DNA of 64,000 nucleotides from Fusobacteriales bacterium. Lineage in GTDB: Bacteria > Fusobacteriota > Fusobacteriia > Fusobacteriales > Fusobacteriaceae. The notes beneath the pieces were generated by a model, which was given only the letters and a program-made list of their open reading frames with translations, was not told the DNA's origin and ran no database searches. Shown in pieces: positions 44,652 to 54,319 of this stretch (position 1 is the stretch's first letter; every line of letters starts with the position of its first letter). The position numbers and the translations under genes are program-made. The stretch spans positions 62,001 to 126,000 of the forward strand of contig JAICDD010000001.1 in NCBI GenBank assembly GCA_020063625.1. The letters run 5' to 3'.

Positions 44652-45401
44652 CTAATCTAACAATTTTCTAAATTCATCTGAATACATATCAAGTTTTATG
44701 GGAGTTATTGAAACAAATTTTTCTTTTACTGCTACAAAATCTATTTCTAATCCCTCTCCTTTTTCAGAAGCTTCTCCACCTAACCAATAATATTTTTTAC
44801 CTTGAGTATCTATTCTTTCTACTATATTATCAAGATATCTTCTGTCTCCTTGTTTTGTATATAAATATCCTTTTACCTCTTGTTTTGGTATATTAGGAAC
44901 ATTTATATTTAATAAACTATCTTTCGGAAATTTAATATCTTTTATTTTATTAAAATACTCAATTATAAAATTTGCTGCTGTTTCAAAATGATTTTTTTCT
45001 GATATATCACATAAAGATAAAGCTATTGATTTTATTCCTAATAAACTTCCTTCTGCTGCTGCTCCAAAAGTCCCTGAATAAAATATATCAGTTCCTAAAT
45101 TTGTTCCTTTATTTATTCCAGATATTACAAGATCAATATCTTTATCTTTAAATAATTTTAATAACCCTATTTTCACACAATCTGCAGGTTTACCATTTAC
45201 TCCATATCCAAAAAAAGTTCCATCTCTTTCTATTTTTTTTATTCTTAATGGTGAATGCAGTGTTATCCCATGTCCACTTCCACTTTGTTCATCTAATGGA
45301 GCTACTATATATGTTTTGTGCCCAGATTTTTCTAAAAATTCTTTTAAAATTTTTATTCCTTCTGCATATATTCCATCATCATTTGAAATTAAAATATTCA
45401 A
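44652..45401 (-). CDS. surE: 5'-nucleotidase SurE
   Basis: 249 residues. Metal site ILISNDDGIYAEGI (3-16), APLDEQSGSGHGITLH near 35, GINKGTNLGTDIFYSGTFGA near 94. Hydrolyses nucleoside monophosphates in the cytoplasm. Start is TTG overlapping the TGA of the zinc-ribbon gene, so the two are coupled. Confidence 0.95.
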   Translation of the reverse strand: MNILISNDDGIYAEGIKILKEFLEKSGHKTYIVAPLDEQSGSGHGITLHSPLRIKKIERDGTFFGYGVNGKPADCVKIGLLKLFKDKDIDLVISGINKGTNLGTDIFYSGTFGAAAEGSLLGIKSIALSLCDISEKNHFETAANFIIEYFNKIKDIKFPKDSLLNINVPNIPKQEVKGYLYTKQGDRRYLDNIVERIDTQGKKYYWLGGEASEKGEGLEIDFVAVKEKFVSITPIKLDMYSDEFRKLLD

Positions 45402-45832
45402 TTATTTTCTTCCTTTCTAATCCAAATATCTAAAAAGTTTTCTATGTATATTAAAAGTGTATTAAATAATATTATAAATCCAAAAATTATATAAACAATT
45501 TTTATCTCTTCTTTTATTTCAAACATATTCATATAAACAAATAAAACTATCCATATTATAGGAATAAATATTCCACTAATTAAATAGTTAAACCCTCTTA
45601 TTATTTTCCCTTTTAAAAGTTTATTTATTCCAGGAAATATCGTTGAAAAAATCTTAAGTACTATTTTAAAAAAACTAGGGATTTCTTCATTATTATGTTC
45701 ATCTAGTTCAAATTCTAAGTCTTTTTCAGTTAAATTCATCATTTTAAGACTACAAGATTTACAATAAAATACTTTATCTGGCTCTTTTGAAATAACATCT
45801 ATTTCTTTTCCACATCTAATACACTTTTTCAT
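45398..45832 (-). CDS. zinc-ribbon membrane protein, unknown function
   Basis: 144 residues. N-terminal zinc ribbon of two Cys pairs (CIRCGKEID and YCKSCSLKMM, residues 4-30), an amphipathic region, then two or three hydrophobic segments (about 52-140). Lies between ymdB and surE. No known family named; location in the inner membrane with a cytoplasmic ribbon is inferred. Confidence 0.78.
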   Translation of the reverse strand: MKKCIRCGKEIDVISKEPDKVFYCKSCSLKMMNLTEKDLEFELDEHNNEEIPSFFKIVLKIFSTIFPGINKLLKGKIIRGFNYLISGIFIPIIWIVLFVYMNMFEIKEEIKIVYIIFGFIILFNTLLIYIENFLDIWIRKEENN

Positions 45833-45844
45833 ATATCCTCCATT

Positions 45845-46633
45845 TTATATAAAATCTAGTTCTTCCAAAGATATATCTATTCTATTAAACTCTTTTACAT
45901 TTTTATTATTATCTAAAATTAATTCTACTCCATTTAATCTTATATTATTTTTTCCAATTTCAAATTTTGAAGGTAAACTGTTTAAAAATTTAGGTAAAAT
46001 GGTCTCTACTGTCATTCCTATAACACTATCATGAGAACCTGTCATTCCTATATCTGTAATATATGCTGTACCTTCATTAAGTATTCTATTGTCAGCTGTT
46101 TGTATATGTGTATGTGTACCATATACTGCTTTTACTTTCCCATCTAAAAACCATCCTAAAGCTACTTTTTCAGATGTTGCTTCAGCATGAAAATCTACTA
46201 TTATAATATCTGTTTCTTTTTTTATTTCATTTAATGCACTTTCAACTATTTCAAAAGGTGAATCTACAAGTGGCATAAAAACTCTTCCTTGTAAATTTAC
46301 TACTGCTATTTTTTCTCCAGTTTTAGATTCTTTTATTACATATCCACTTCCTGGTACTCCTTTTGGATAATTTAAAGGTCTAAGAAGAGAATTATTTTCA
46401 TCTAAATATTTATATATCTCTTTTTTATCCCATATATGATTTCCACTAGTTATAACATCTACTCCATGTTGAAAAAATTCATCTGCTATTTTAATTGTAA
46501 TTCCAAATCCTGCTGCAGCATTTTCTCCATTAACAATTATAAAATCATATTCCTCTTTTTTTCTTTCTAAAAATTCATATAATATTTTTCTTCCTGGGTT
46601 TCCTATTACATCTCCTATAATTAATATCTTCAT
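45845..46633 (-). CDS. ymdB: YmdB-family metallophosphoesterase
   Basis: 262 residues. Calcineurin-like metal motifs: IGDVIGNPGR (6-15), VNGENAAAGFGI near 34, SGNHIWDKKE near 62, DFHAEATSEK near 150, GTHTHIQTAD near 175. YmdB proteins are cyclic-nucleotide phosphodiesterases linked to RNase Y and cell-fate decisions in Bacillus; the gene directly follows rny here, as in many bacteria. Confidence 0.93.
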   Translation of the reverse strand: MKILIIGDVIGNPGRKILYEFLERKKEEYDFIIVNGENAAAGFGITIKIADEFFQHGVDVITSGNHIWDKKEIYKYLDENNSLLRPLNYPKGVPGSGYVIKESKTGEKIAVVNLQGRVFMPLVDSPFEIVESALNEIKKETDIIIVDFHAEATSEKVALGWFLDGKVKAVYGTHTHIQTADNRILNEGTAYITDIGMTGSHDSVIGMTVETILPKFLNSLPSKFEIGKNNIRLNGVELILDNNKNVKEFNRIDISLEELDFI

Positions 46634-46667
46634 ATAATACCTTTCTAATGTTAGTTTGTAGAATTAT

Positions 46668-46693
46668 AAATGGCGACCAAGTAAGTCGCCATT
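46668..46693 (-). terminator. hairpin between rny and ymdB
   Basis: AATGGCGAC and GTCGCCATT form a perfect 9-bp stem with a 7-base loop, followed on the minus strand by a weak T-rich tail. It may be a partial terminator or mRNA stabiliser that lowers ymdB expression relative to rny. Confidence 0.65.
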
Positions 46694-46698
46694 ATTAT

Positions 46699-48264
46699 TT
46701 ATTTTGCATATTCTACAGCTCTAGTTTCTCTAACAACTGTAACTTTAATTTGTCCTGGATATTGCATTTTTTCTTCTATTTTTTTAGCTACTTCTCTAGA
46801 CATTATAGTTGCTTTATCATCATCAATCTCTTCTGCGTTTACAATTATTCTTATTTCTCTTCCTGCTTGTATCGCATATGAGCTTTCTACTCCTTCAAAT
46901 GATGTTGCAATCTCTTCAAGATTTTCTAATCTTTTTAAATATGTTGAAAGAGTTTCTCTTCTTGCTCCTGGCCTAGAAGCTGATATAGCATCTGCTGCTT
47001 GAACTAAAACAGATTCTACACAACTAAATTCCTCTTCTCCATGATGTGATGCAGCTCCATTATATACATCTTCTTTTTCTCCAAATTTTTTAAGGAATTC
47101 TGCTCCTATTATAGCATGTGATCCTTCTATATCATGGTCTAATGCTTTTCCTATATCGTGTAAAAGTCCAGACCTTTTAGCTAATTCTACATTACATCCA
47201 AGCTCAGCTGCTAGTGTAGAAGCTAAGTTAGCTACTTCAATAGAATGAACTAATACATTTTGTCCATAACTTGTTCTATATTTTAATCTTCCTAAAGTTT
47301 TGATAATTTCTGGATGCATATCTGTAATTCCTAATTCAAATAATGCTTGCTCTCCAGCCTCAACAATAGCTTGATTTACTTCTTTAGTTGCTTTATCAAC
47401 ACTTTCTTCTATTTTAGCAGGATGGATTCTACCATCTTGAACTAATTTTTCTAAGGCTAATTTTGCTATTTCTCTTCTTACTCCATCAAAACTAGATACA
47501 ACTACTGCTTCAGGAGTATCATCTATAATTACATCTACACCTGTTAATGCTTCTATAGCTCTTATATTTCTTCCTTCTCTACCTATTATTCTACCTTTCA
47601 TCTCTTCATTAGGTAATTGTACAACTGATATTGTAGCATCTACTACATATTCTGAAGCAGCTTTTGATATTGCTGTAGAAAGTATTCTTTTTGAGATTCT
47701 TTCTTTATTATCTTCTAACTTACTTTCATACTCTCTTATAACAACTGCTGTTTCATGTGTTAATTCTTCTTTTATTTTATCTAAAAGAATCTCTTTAGCT
47801 TCTTGTTTTGATAATTCTGCTATTCTTTCTAATTCTAACTCTTGTTTTTCTCTTAATTTATCTACTTCTTCAATTTTTATATTTAACTCTTTTGTTTTTT
47901 CTTCTAATTGTTTTTCTTTTAATTCTATTTTTTCTAATTTATTATCTATATTTTCTTCTTTTTTTAGAATTCTTTGTTCTTTTTTATCTATTTCAGATTT
48001 AGCAGCTTTTATCTCCTTTTCTGCTTCCTCTTTCATTTTATAAATTTTTTCTTTTGTTTTTATTTCTGTTTCTCTTTTTATTTCTTGAGCTTTCTTTTTT
48101 GCAGTTTCCACTATATCTTCTGCTTCAATTTTAGCATTTTCTAATTTTTTTATATTTTCTTTTAATTGTTCTAATCTAGTATCTATATTTTTCTTTTTAT
48201 AGTAAAGTGCTAAAAATATTCCGGCAACCAATATTGTAGCGGAAGCTAATAATACTATACTCAT
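46699..48264 (-). CDS. rny: ribonuclease Y
   Basis: 521 residues: N-terminal transmembrane helix (about 3-22), long coiled coil (about 25-200), KH domain with [13 protein letters not shown] near 220, HD domain with [17 protein letters not shown] near 345 and [12 protein letters not shown] near 373. Membrane endoribonuclease that starts mRNA decay. Its partner ymdB follows. Confidence 0.98.
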   Translation of the reverse strand: MSIVLLASATILVAGIFLALYYKKKNIDTRLEQLKENIKKLENAKIEAEDIVETAKKKAQEIKRETEIKTKEKIYKMKEEAEKEIKAAKSEIDKKEQRILKKEENIDNKLEKIELKEKQLEEKTKELNIKIEEVDKLREKQELELERIAELSKQEAKEILLDKIKEELTHETAVVIREYESKLEDNKERISKRILSTAISKAASEYVVDATISVVQLPNEEMKGRIIGREGRNIRAIEALTGVDVIIDDTPEAVVVSSFDGVRREIAKLALEKLVQDGRIHPAKIEESVDKATKEVNQAIVEAGEQALFELGITDMHPEIIKTLGRLKYRTSYGQNVLVHSIEVANLASTLAAELGCNVELAKRSGLLHDIGKALDHDIEGSHAIIGAEFLKKFGEKEDVYNGAASHHGEEEFSCVESVLVQAADAISASRPGARRETLSTYLKRLENLEEIATSFEGVESSYAIQAGREIRIIVNAEEIDDDKATIMSREVAKKIEEKMQYPGQIKVTVVRETRAVEYAK

Positions 48265-48284
48265 AACTTCTCCCTCTTTCTGTA

Positions 48285-49367
48285 TTAGTTTATTATGTAT
48301 TCTTGATCTACTTCTACAACTGCATATTCTTCTATTATTTCAAATGTAGCTAATTTTTGATCAAGTCTACTTATTCTTACCCTTGCAACAGGTAATGTTC
48401 TAGTTGCCAGTTTTTCTCCTGTTCTATTATCAAATACACTTGGTAATACACTACTTAATATGTAAGTATCTCCTAGTGTCGCATTGGGAATTATTCTTCT
48501 ATCTACCGTTACTTGAGTATTCCATCTTGTGATAATTCTAACTCTTGTATAATCATCTTTTTGTTCATAATACATAGATTTTAATATTTTTCTTACTTCT
48601 GGAAGGTGTGAAATAGTTCTAGACATCTCATATACTTTATCATATTTTTTCTGATCATAGTAAAGTTTTAACAAACTTAATTTTATTTCTTCAGAATCAT
48701 TATATTCTAAAGCTTTATTAAAATTATATTCTGCTAAAACAAAATTTTTATTATCCGCATAGACTTTCCCTATTTTAAAATAATATATATAATTTTCAGG
48801 ATATGTTTCTATTGCTTTTTTCATAAGCACCATAGCTTCATTAGTACTATTGTTTTTTAATAAACTTATAGCCTCATAATAATAATTATCTGCTTTTTGT
48901 TTATCTTTTTCTATTCTTTTCACATATTCTATTAACGGATATTTATTTAAAATAATATTATATTCTTTGTTTAAATATAGGTATTCTAAAAATATATTTT
49001 GAAGAGCTTCCTTATTTTCTAAAGTATCGTATATTTGTAAAAGTGCTGTAGTCTCATTATGTAGCATTAAATAATTAAACAACTTTACTCTTACATCATC
49101 ATCTGTTGTGATTAGCTCTTTAAATAATTTACTTACTTTTTCACTATTATTTAACTCATAATTTATTTTAAAATAAAGAAGTTTTGCTTCTTCATAGTCT
49201 GGAACTTCATTTAATACAAGTTCTAAACTATACATAGCTTTTTTATAATCTTTTTGATTGTAATACTCTTTAGCATTTTGATATTCTTCATATATATTTG
49301 CTGAAAAAATATTTATTACTAAAGTGAAATATATAATTATTAAACTAATTTTTTTTGGATTTTTCAT
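48285..49367 (-). CDS. TPR-repeat exported protein
   Basis: 360 residues from the ATG at 49367 (AGGTGG upstream; an ATG 9 bases earlier is too close to that site). A signal peptide or anchor (about 5-23) is followed by several TPR motifs ([20 protein letters not shown] near 28, [20 protein letters not shown] near 183) and a C-terminal beta domain (about 275-360, TWNTQVT-like strand, [20 protein letters not shown]). Probably periplasmic scaffold. No enzyme motif. Confidence 0.8.
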   Translation of the reverse strand: MKNPKKISLIIIYFTLVINIFSANIYEEYQNAKEYYNQKDYKKAMYSLELVLNEVPDYEEAKLLYFKINYELNNSEKVSKLFKELITTDDDVRVKLFNYLMLHNETTALLQIYDTLENKEALQNIFLEYLYLNKEYNIILNKYPLIEYVKRIEKDKQKADNYYYEAISLLKNNSTNEAMVLMKKAIETYPENYIYYFKIGKVYADNKNFVLAEYNFNKALEYNDSEEIKLSLLKLYYDQKKYDKVYEMSRTISHLPEVRKILKSMYYEQKDDYTRVRIITRWNTQVTVDRRIIPNATLGDTYILSSVLPSVFDNRTGEKLATRTLPVARVRISRLDQKLATFEIIEEYAVVEVDQEYIIN

Positions 49368-49391
49368 AACATCCACCTATTTTAATTTTTT

Positions 49392-49736
49392 TTAAAAGCT
49401 TTCTAAAGCCTCGTTTTCATTATCATAAATATCAAATAATTCATCTAATCCAACCATTTCAAAAATTGTAGAAATATGAGAGTTTAAGTTTATTAATTTT
49501 AAATCTCCATCATTTTCTCTAATCTCTTTTAATCTACCTCTTAGTATCCCCATTGCTAAACTATTAATGTGTACTAATTCTTTAAAATCAATTATAATTT
49601 TTTTTACCCCATTTTCAGTTAATTTTATTAACTTATCTTTTAATTGAGGTGCAACTAACGCGTCTAATTCTCCTTTTACCCTAAGTATAATAGTATCACC
49701 TATTTTTTCTTCTAGTATTTCAAAGTTAGTTAGCAT
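49392..49736 (-). CDS. STAS-domain anti-sigma factor antagonist
   Basis: 114 residues, one STAS domain of RsbV/SpoIIAA type. The phospho-acceptor Ser is in ELVHINSLAMGIL near 57. It would bind and relieve the kinase encoded immediately upstream, in a partner-switching module. No sigma factor or PP2C phosphatase gene is adjacent. Confidence 0.93.
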   Translation of the reverse strand: MLTNFEILEEKIGDTIILRVKGELDALVAPQLKDKLIKLTENGVKKIIIDFKELVHINSLAMGILRGRLKEIRENDGDLKLINLNSHISTIFEMVGLDELFDIYDNENEALESF

Positions 49737-49749
49737 ATACTTCCCCTCC

Positions 49750-50136
49750 TTACAATATTTTTAAAGCTTCTATCCTAGTTCCTTGATTTTTCACTATAAT
49801 TTCTAAACTATTAACAAGTCCTCGAACTATATTTAGACCCATTCCACCTTCTTCTTTGCTGTGTCCTTCACCTTTAAAACCTTCTCCAAAATCTTCAACA
49901 ACGATAAATATTTTGTCCTCTTTAATTTCTAGTCTTAATTCTAATTCTCTTTTGTCATTATTTGAAAAATATGCATGCTCTACTACATTTGTGCATAATT
50001 CATCAATTATTGATATTAGTTGAAATATATTTTTTTCATTTAATTTATTGTCTATTAAAAATTTTTTTACGGCATTTCTTATTTCACTCAAAAATTCATA
50101 TTTTGCTTCTACTTTTAAAAAAAAATTTGTATTCAT
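49750..50136 (-). CDS. RsbW/SpoIIAB-like anti-sigma serine kinase
   Basis: 128 residues with a GHKL ATPase fold: N box IDELCTNVVEHAYF near 48, G1 box VEDFGEGFKG near 83, G2 box GGMGLNIVRGLV near 100. It should phosphorylate the STAS protein and sequester a sigma factor or another target. The target is not encoded nearby. Confidence 0.92.
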   Translation of the reverse strand: MNTNFFLKVEAKYEFLSEIRNAVKKFLIDNKLNEKNIFQLISIIDELCTNVVEHAYFSNNDKRELELRLEIKEDKIFIVVEDFGEGFKGEGHSKEEGGMGLNIVRGLVNSLEIIVKNQGTRIEALKIL

Positions 50137-50142
50137 TTATGC

Positions 50143-50646
50143 TTACCCTCTTTCAACAAAAGAGATAAATACCCATTTTTCATTAACAAGTCTACTCTGT
50201 ATTTCAAAATAAAAACTATCATCAAAATAACTTATTATCAATGGAATTTTTGTTATATCTCTTCCAAAATTTATTTTTCCAAAGTAAATTTTAGCTTTAG
50301 TAATATCATATTTTTTCATATTTTTAATTAAGATTTCATTCTCCAAAGTATTTAGACTATTTTCTTTTAGCAAATCATACTTTGAATTTTTCAAATCATT
50401 TTTCACATTACTAAGAAGCTCTTTTAACTCTTTTTGTTTTTCGAGTTTATAATCTAATTTTTGCCGTAACTCTTTTTGTTTTTCGTTCCCTTCAATATAC
50501 TTCAACATTTTTTCTGCGTTTTCAAGTTCCCAATTTTCATAGTAATAATAGAACTTTTTTTCATAAACTGGCATTTCTTGTTTTTTCTCTAAATTACTAC
50601 AACTTATTATAAATAAAGTTATAATAAAAATAAATGTTTTTTTCAA
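50143..50646 (-). CDS. lipoprotein, unknown function
   Basis: 167 residues starting at TTG 10 bases after TTAGGGGG. A signal peptide with a lipobox (LFIISCSN, Cys near 16) marks it as a lipoprotein. The remainder has a Lys/Glu coiled coil (about 60-110) and a C-terminal beta region (DDSFYFEIQSRLVNEKWVFI). First gene of the operon running to the deacetylase. Confidence 0.78.
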   Translation of the reverse strand: MKKTFIFIITLFIISCSNLEKKQEMPVYEKKFYYYYENWELENAEKMLKYIEGNEKQKELRQKLDYKLEKQKELKELLSNVKNDLKNSKYDLLKENSLNTLENEILIKNMKKYDITKAKIYFGKINFGRDITKIPLIISYFDDSFYFEIQSRLVNEKWVFISFVERG

Positions 50647-50670
50647 ATCTACCCCCTAAGGTATCAGTTT

Positions 50671-50699
50671 ATTTTATCATACTCTGATTAAATACGCAA
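50671..50699 (-). promoter_or_regulatory. sigma-70 promoter for the lipoprotein-rsbW-rny operon
   Basis: Minus-strand TTGCGT (50699-50694), 17-bp spacer, TAAAAT (50676-50671), 25 bases before the lipoprotein start. Confidence 0.65.
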
Positions 50700-50705
50700 G
50701 TTGAA

Positions 50706-51602
50706 TTAAATATTATATATCTCTAATATTTTCTCTAATATTTCATCTTCACTTTGCTTATCTAAATCAAACCATATAATATCTTTTTCCTTATTAAACC
50801 AAGTAAATTGTCTTTTAGCATAACGTCTTGTTTCTCTTTTTATCATCTCTTTTGCTTCTTCTAGTGTAATTTTACCTTCAAAGTATAAAAATAACTCTTT
50901 ATAACCTATAGCTTTTATATTTTCTATACCATTTTTATAATTTTTATATAAAAATTCTGCTTCATTTAACAGTCCTTCTTTAAACATAATATCGACTCTT
51001 TTATTAATTCTATTATATAAAATTTCTCTATCTCTTTTTAAACCAATTTTAATAAAGCTATAATTGTTATTTTTTATATTTTTATTTTTTAGTGTAGAAT
51101 ATTTATCATTTGTAATCAAACAAACTTCTACTGCTCTTTCTACTCTTACTCTATTTTTCAAATCAATACTTTTATATGCTTCTATATCTAATTCTTTTAA
51201 TTTTTCACATAATTCTTCTAAAGTCAAAGTTGATAACTCTTTTCTTATTTTTTCATTACCTTCTGGTAAGCTAGATAAACCTTCTGTTATACTTCTAATA
51301 TAAAGACCTGTTCCACCAGCTAATATTATATCTTTTCCATTAAGATTATTTAATATCTCATTAACACGATTATAATACTCTCCTACACTGTATTTATGTG
51401 TTGGTTCTATTTCATCTATTAAATAATGTTTTACTCCTTGCATCTCTTCTTTTGTTATTTTAGCTGTTCCTACATCCATATATTTATATACTTGCATAGA
51501 ATCACTAGAGATTATATCTGCATTAATTTTTTTTGCTAACTTTATTGAAAGAGCTGTTTTCCCTACTCCTGTAGGCCCAGCTATAACTATCCCTTTATTC
51601 AT
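50706..51602 (-). CDS. miaA: tRNA dimethylallyltransferase
   Basis: 298 residues. P-loop IAGPTGVGKTALS (7-19), DSMQVYKYMDVGTAK near 34, LAGGTGLYI near 95, and the C-terminal RYAKRQFTWF near 265. Adds dimethylallyl to A37 of tRNAs that read codons starting with U. Confidence 0.96.
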   Translation of the reverse strand: MNKGIVIAGPTGVGKTALSIKLAKKINADIISSDSMQVYKYMDVGTAKITKEEMQGVKHYLIDEIEPTHKYSVGEYYNRVNEILNNLNGKDIILAGGTGLYIRSITEGLSSLPEGNEKIRKELSTLTLEELCEKLKELDIEAYKSIDLKNRVRVERAVEVCLITNDKYSTLKNKNIKNNNYSFIKIGLKRDREILYNRINKRVDIMFKEGLLNEAEFLYKNYKNGIENIKAIGYKELFLYFEGKITLEEAKEMIKRETRRYAKRQFTWFNKEKDIIWFDLDKQSEDEILEKILEIYNI

Positions 51603-51635
51603 AATTCACCTACCTTATAATTTTATTAGTTATAA

Positions 51636-51802
51636 TTTAAAATTCCCTTAGATAAACTAAAACAATTGAAAAATAATATAAAAGAGATTGAAAAGATTTC
51701 TAAAAAATAACTTAAACAATTATTCAATAGAAATTATCTTTTCATTCTCCAATAATAAAATTTTATTTTTCAATCTCAAAGTTTTATATCTAAGGGAATT
51801 TA
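51636..51802. other. 165-base foldback (6S-like RNA candidate or MITE)
   Basis: The entire obg-miaA gap is one imperfect palindrome. Outer arms AAATTCCCTTAGATA and TATCTAAGGGAATTT pair perfectly (15 bp). Inside are TAAAAC/GTTTTA, ATTGAAAAATAA/TTATTTTTCAAT (12 bp), an asymmetric internal loop of about 7 and 12 bases, then a further imperfect 16-bp stem (GAGATTGAAAAGAT paired to ATCTTTTCATTCTC) and a terminal loop with its own AATAA/TTATT stem. The rod with a central bubble recalls 6S RNA; terminal inverted repeats would also fit a miniature transposable element. No promoter is clear. Confidence 0.55.
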
Positions 51803-53083
51803 TTATTCTACATACTCAAATTCAAATCCTTCTATTCTAATTACATCTCCATTTTCTATATCATATTTTCTTAATTCTTCTTCTAATCCTAAATTTTTAA
51901 GCATTCTAATAAAGCTAACCATTCCAGCTTCTCCATTAAACACATAAGTATTTAATACATTATCTATAATTTTTCCTGTTACTTCAAATACACCATTTTC
52001 ATCAATTGTTACTTCCCAATCTTTTTTATCTTTTTCTATCTCTGCTATTACATTTTCCACTTCTACTTCTTCTTCTAATGGTTCTCTTTCGATTTTTTCT
52101 AGCATAATTAATGTTTCATCAAGAACTTCTTTTAATCCATCATTTAATAATACTGATACTGGAAATAATTTTAATCCTTTTTCTTCTATATATTTTTTAA
52201 ATTTTTCATATTTTTCTTCATCATATATCATATCCATTTTATTTGCTAACACTATTTGAGGTTTTTTAGATAATTTTTCACTAAATTTTTGAAGTTCATT
52301 ATTTATTTTTTCAAAATCATCTATTGGTTCTCTTCCTTCTAATCCTGCGGCATCAACTATATGATAAATCATTTTACATCTTTCTATATGTTTTAAAAAT
52401 TTATCTCCAAGTCCTACTCCTTCATGAGCTCCTTCAATAAGTCCTGGAATATCTGCAATAACAAATGAAGTGTCATGATGTTTTACTACTCCTAGTTTTG
52501 GTGCTAAAGTAGTAAAATGATAATTTGCTACTTTTGATTTTGCTGCTGATACTTTATTTATTAAGCTTGATTTCCCTACACTTGGATATCCTACAAGAGC
52601 TACATCTGCTAACAATTTAAGCTCTAATTTTACTTTTAATTCTTTTCCATCTCTTCCTTTTCCTGCTAATGTTGGAGCTTTTCTAATAGAAGACTTAAAA
52701 TGAACATTTCCAAGTCCACCTTTTCCACCTTTTAAAAGAACTCTTTTTTCTCCTTCTTTACTTAAATCTAATAATAATTTTCCTGTTTCAACATCTCTTA
52801 CCATTGTTCCTACAGGTACTTTAATTATTAAATCCTCTCCACATTTACCATACATTTTCTTTTTTGCACCATTTTTACCATCTTCAGCTTTAAATAATTT
52901 TTGATATTTAAAGTCAATTAATGTATTTATATTGTTATCTGCTACAAATATAATACTTCCACCATCTCCACCGTCCCCACCATCTGGACCTCCAAATTGG
53001 ACGTGTTTTTCTCTTCTAAATGTAGCAGCTCCATCTCCACCTTTTCCTGCTTTTACTGTTATTATAGCTTCATCTATAAACAT
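51803..53083 (-). CDS. obg: GTPase Obg
   Basis: 426 residues: glycine-rich Obg fold (1-157, GGPDGGDGGDGG), G domain with P-loop GYPSVGKSSLINK near 165 and DIPGLIEGAHEGVGLG near 208, NKMD near 282, and a C-terminal OCT domain (about 345-426). 50S assembly and stringent-response GTPase. It follows rplU-prp-rpmA with a terminator and a 180-base AT-rich gap between, so it probably has its own promoter there. Confidence 0.98.
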   Translation of the reverse strand: MFIDEAIITVKAGKGGDGAATFRREKHVQFGGPDGGDGGDGGSIIFVADNNINTLIDFKYQKLFKAEDGKNGAKKKMYGKCGEDLIIKVPVGTMVRDVETGKLLLDLSKEGEKRVLLKGGKGGLGNVHFKSSIRKAPTLAGKGRDGKELKVKLELKLLADVALVGYPSVGKSSLINKVSAAKSKVANYHFTTLAPKLGVVKHHDTSFVIADIPGLIEGAHEGVGLGDKFLKHIERCKMIYHIVDAAGLEGREPIDDFEKINNELQKFSEKLSKKPQIVLANKMDMIYDEEKYEKFKKYIEEKGLKLFPVSVLLNDGLKEVLDETLIMLEKIEREPLEEEVEVENVIAEIEKDKKDWEVTIDENGVFEVTGKIIDNVLNTYVFNGEAGMVSFIRMLKNLGLEEELRKYDIENGDVIRIEGFEFEYVE

Positions 53084-53237
53084 ACTTCCTCCTTAAATTA
53101 CTGCTCTTTTTCATTTCTTTAAATTTTTTAGATAAAATTAATACAAAAATAAAATCTTTATTTTATTATATATAATTTTATTACTAATTTAAACAATTTT
53201 ATTTTTTCTATTTATTCTATCTCTTTTTTAATAAAAA

Positions 53238-53262
53238 AATCCCGGGCTCGCCGGGATAATTA
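53238..53262 (-). terminator. rpmA terminator
   Basis: Minus-strand ATCCCGG and CCGGGAT with a CGAGC loop and seven Ts; the most GC-rich hairpin in the window. The AT-rich rest of the gap down to obg (53084-53237) shows only a possible promoter near 53165-53200. Confidence 0.9.
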
Positions 53263-53263
53263 A

Positions 53264-53545
53264 TTATTCTGCAGGATATACAGATACTTGTTTTTTATCT
53301 CTTCCTAATCTTTCAAATTTTACATATCCATCAACTAAAGCAAACAGAGTAAAATCTTTACCTTGTCCCATGTTTGTTCCTGCGTAAAATTTGTTTCCTC
53401 TTTGTCTAACAATTATATTTCCAGCTTTTACAAATTGCCCATCATATCTTTTTACTCCAAGATATTTAGGATTTGAATCTCTTCCATTTTTTGTAGAACC
53501 CGCCCCTTTTTTAGACGCGAATAATTGTAAATTTATCATTAACAT
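53264..53545 (-). CDS. rpmA: 50S ribosomal protein L27 with cleaved N-terminal extension
   Basis: 93 residues. Begins [20 protein letters not shown]: the extension ending LQLF-ASKKG is the known cleavage signal removed by Prp in Firmicutes, fusobacteria and relatives, leaving a mature N-terminus that reaches the peptidyl transferase centre. Confidence 0.97.
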   Translation of the reverse strand: MLMINLQLFASKKGAGSTKNGRDSNPKYLGVKRYDGQFVKAGNIIVRQRGNKFYAGTNMGQGKDFTLFALVDGYVKFERLGRDKKQVSVYPAE

Positions 53546-53895
53546 TAGTTTGCCTCCTTTTCAACAACTTTTAAAAACTTTGGATACTGCTTTTCTATCT
53601 CTTTTAACATTATACACATAGATTCTAAAATAGCATCTATCTCTTTTCTATGTTGTACTACTTTTTTTTCTATTTTTTTCGAAGATAAATCAAGTTTTAA
53701 ATAACCTGTATCTCCATCTATTTTTATAGCTGCTGGAATTTTAAGATATTCTGTTATTCCAATAGCTGATTGTTGGCTTATAGCTGAAATAGCCGAACAT
53801 ACAATATCTTCTCCACTATTTGCGTATCCACTATGCCCTTCACCATAAAATTTAATAATTTTATGATTCTTTCTAACAATTGTAAATTTTGTCAT
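53545..53895 (-). CDS. prp: ribosomal-processing cysteine protease Prp
   Basis: 116 residues, encoded between L21 and L27. Active His in [19 protein letters not shown] (about 18-36, catalytic His and Cys). Cleaves the L27 extension. TAATG overlaps couple it to both neighbours; it has no strong ribosome site of its own. Confidence 0.95.
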   Translation of the reverse strand: MTKFTIVRKNHKIIKFYGEGHSGYANSGEDIVCSAISAISQQSAIGITEYLKIPAAIKIDGDTGYLKLDLSSKKIEKKVVQHRKEIDAILESMCIMLKEIEKQYPKFLKVVEKEAN

Positions 53896-54206
53896 TATGC
53901 TTCTATTGATTTTATTTCTAATTCAGTAAATAATTGTCTATGTCCCATTTTTCTAGCAGAAGCTTTTTTAGGTTTGTATTTAAAGTTTATTACTTTTTTC
54001 CCTTTACCTTGAGCTAATACAGTTGCTACAACTTTAGCTCCTTCTACGAAAGGTTTTCCAACTTTAACTTCACCTTCATTTGCTACTAATAATACTTCAT
54101 TTAATTCAACTTCTTGATTTAATTCAGCATTTATTTTTTCTACTCTTATTTTATCTCCTGCCGCTACTTTGTACTGTTTTCCTCCAGTTTTTATTACTGC
54201 GTACAT
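53895..54206 (-). CDS. rplU: 50S ribosomal protein L21
   Basis: 103 residues. [20 protein letters not shown] opening, [20 protein letters not shown] near 68, [13 protein letters not shown] near 89. First gene of rplU-prp-rpmA. Confidence 0.98.
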   Translation of the reverse strand: MYAVIKTGGKQYKVAAGDKIRVEKINAELNQEVELNEVLLVANEGEVKVGKPFVEGAKVVATVLAQGKGKKVINFKYKPKKASARKMGHRQLFTELEIKSIEA

Positions 54207-54215
54207 GTTTTCACC

Positions 54216-54275
54216 TCCAAAATATTTTCGCTAACCTAAGGCTGCTGAAAGCCTTTGTTATGCGTTAACCGTCTT
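54216..54275 (-). promoter_or_regulatory. L21 leader (candidate autoregulatory hairpin)
   Basis: Between promoter and rplU the minus strand holds AAGGCT/AGCCTT (54255-54250 and 54243-54238), a 6-bp hairpin with loop TTCAGC, flanked by GGTTAACGC and GGTTAGCG. L21 leaders that bind L21 are known in Firmicutes; match to that family not tested. Confidence 0.45.
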
Positions 54276-54304
54276 ATTTTATACTTTTTTTTCTATTTTG
54301 TCAA
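54276..54304 (-). promoter_or_regulatory. sigma-70 promoter for rplU-prp-rpmA
   Basis: Minus-strand TTGACA (54304-54299), 17-bp spacer, TAAAAT (54281-54276), overlapping an alternative TATAAA. Confidence 0.75.
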
Positions 54305-54319
54305 GTAATTTTGCTTTTA

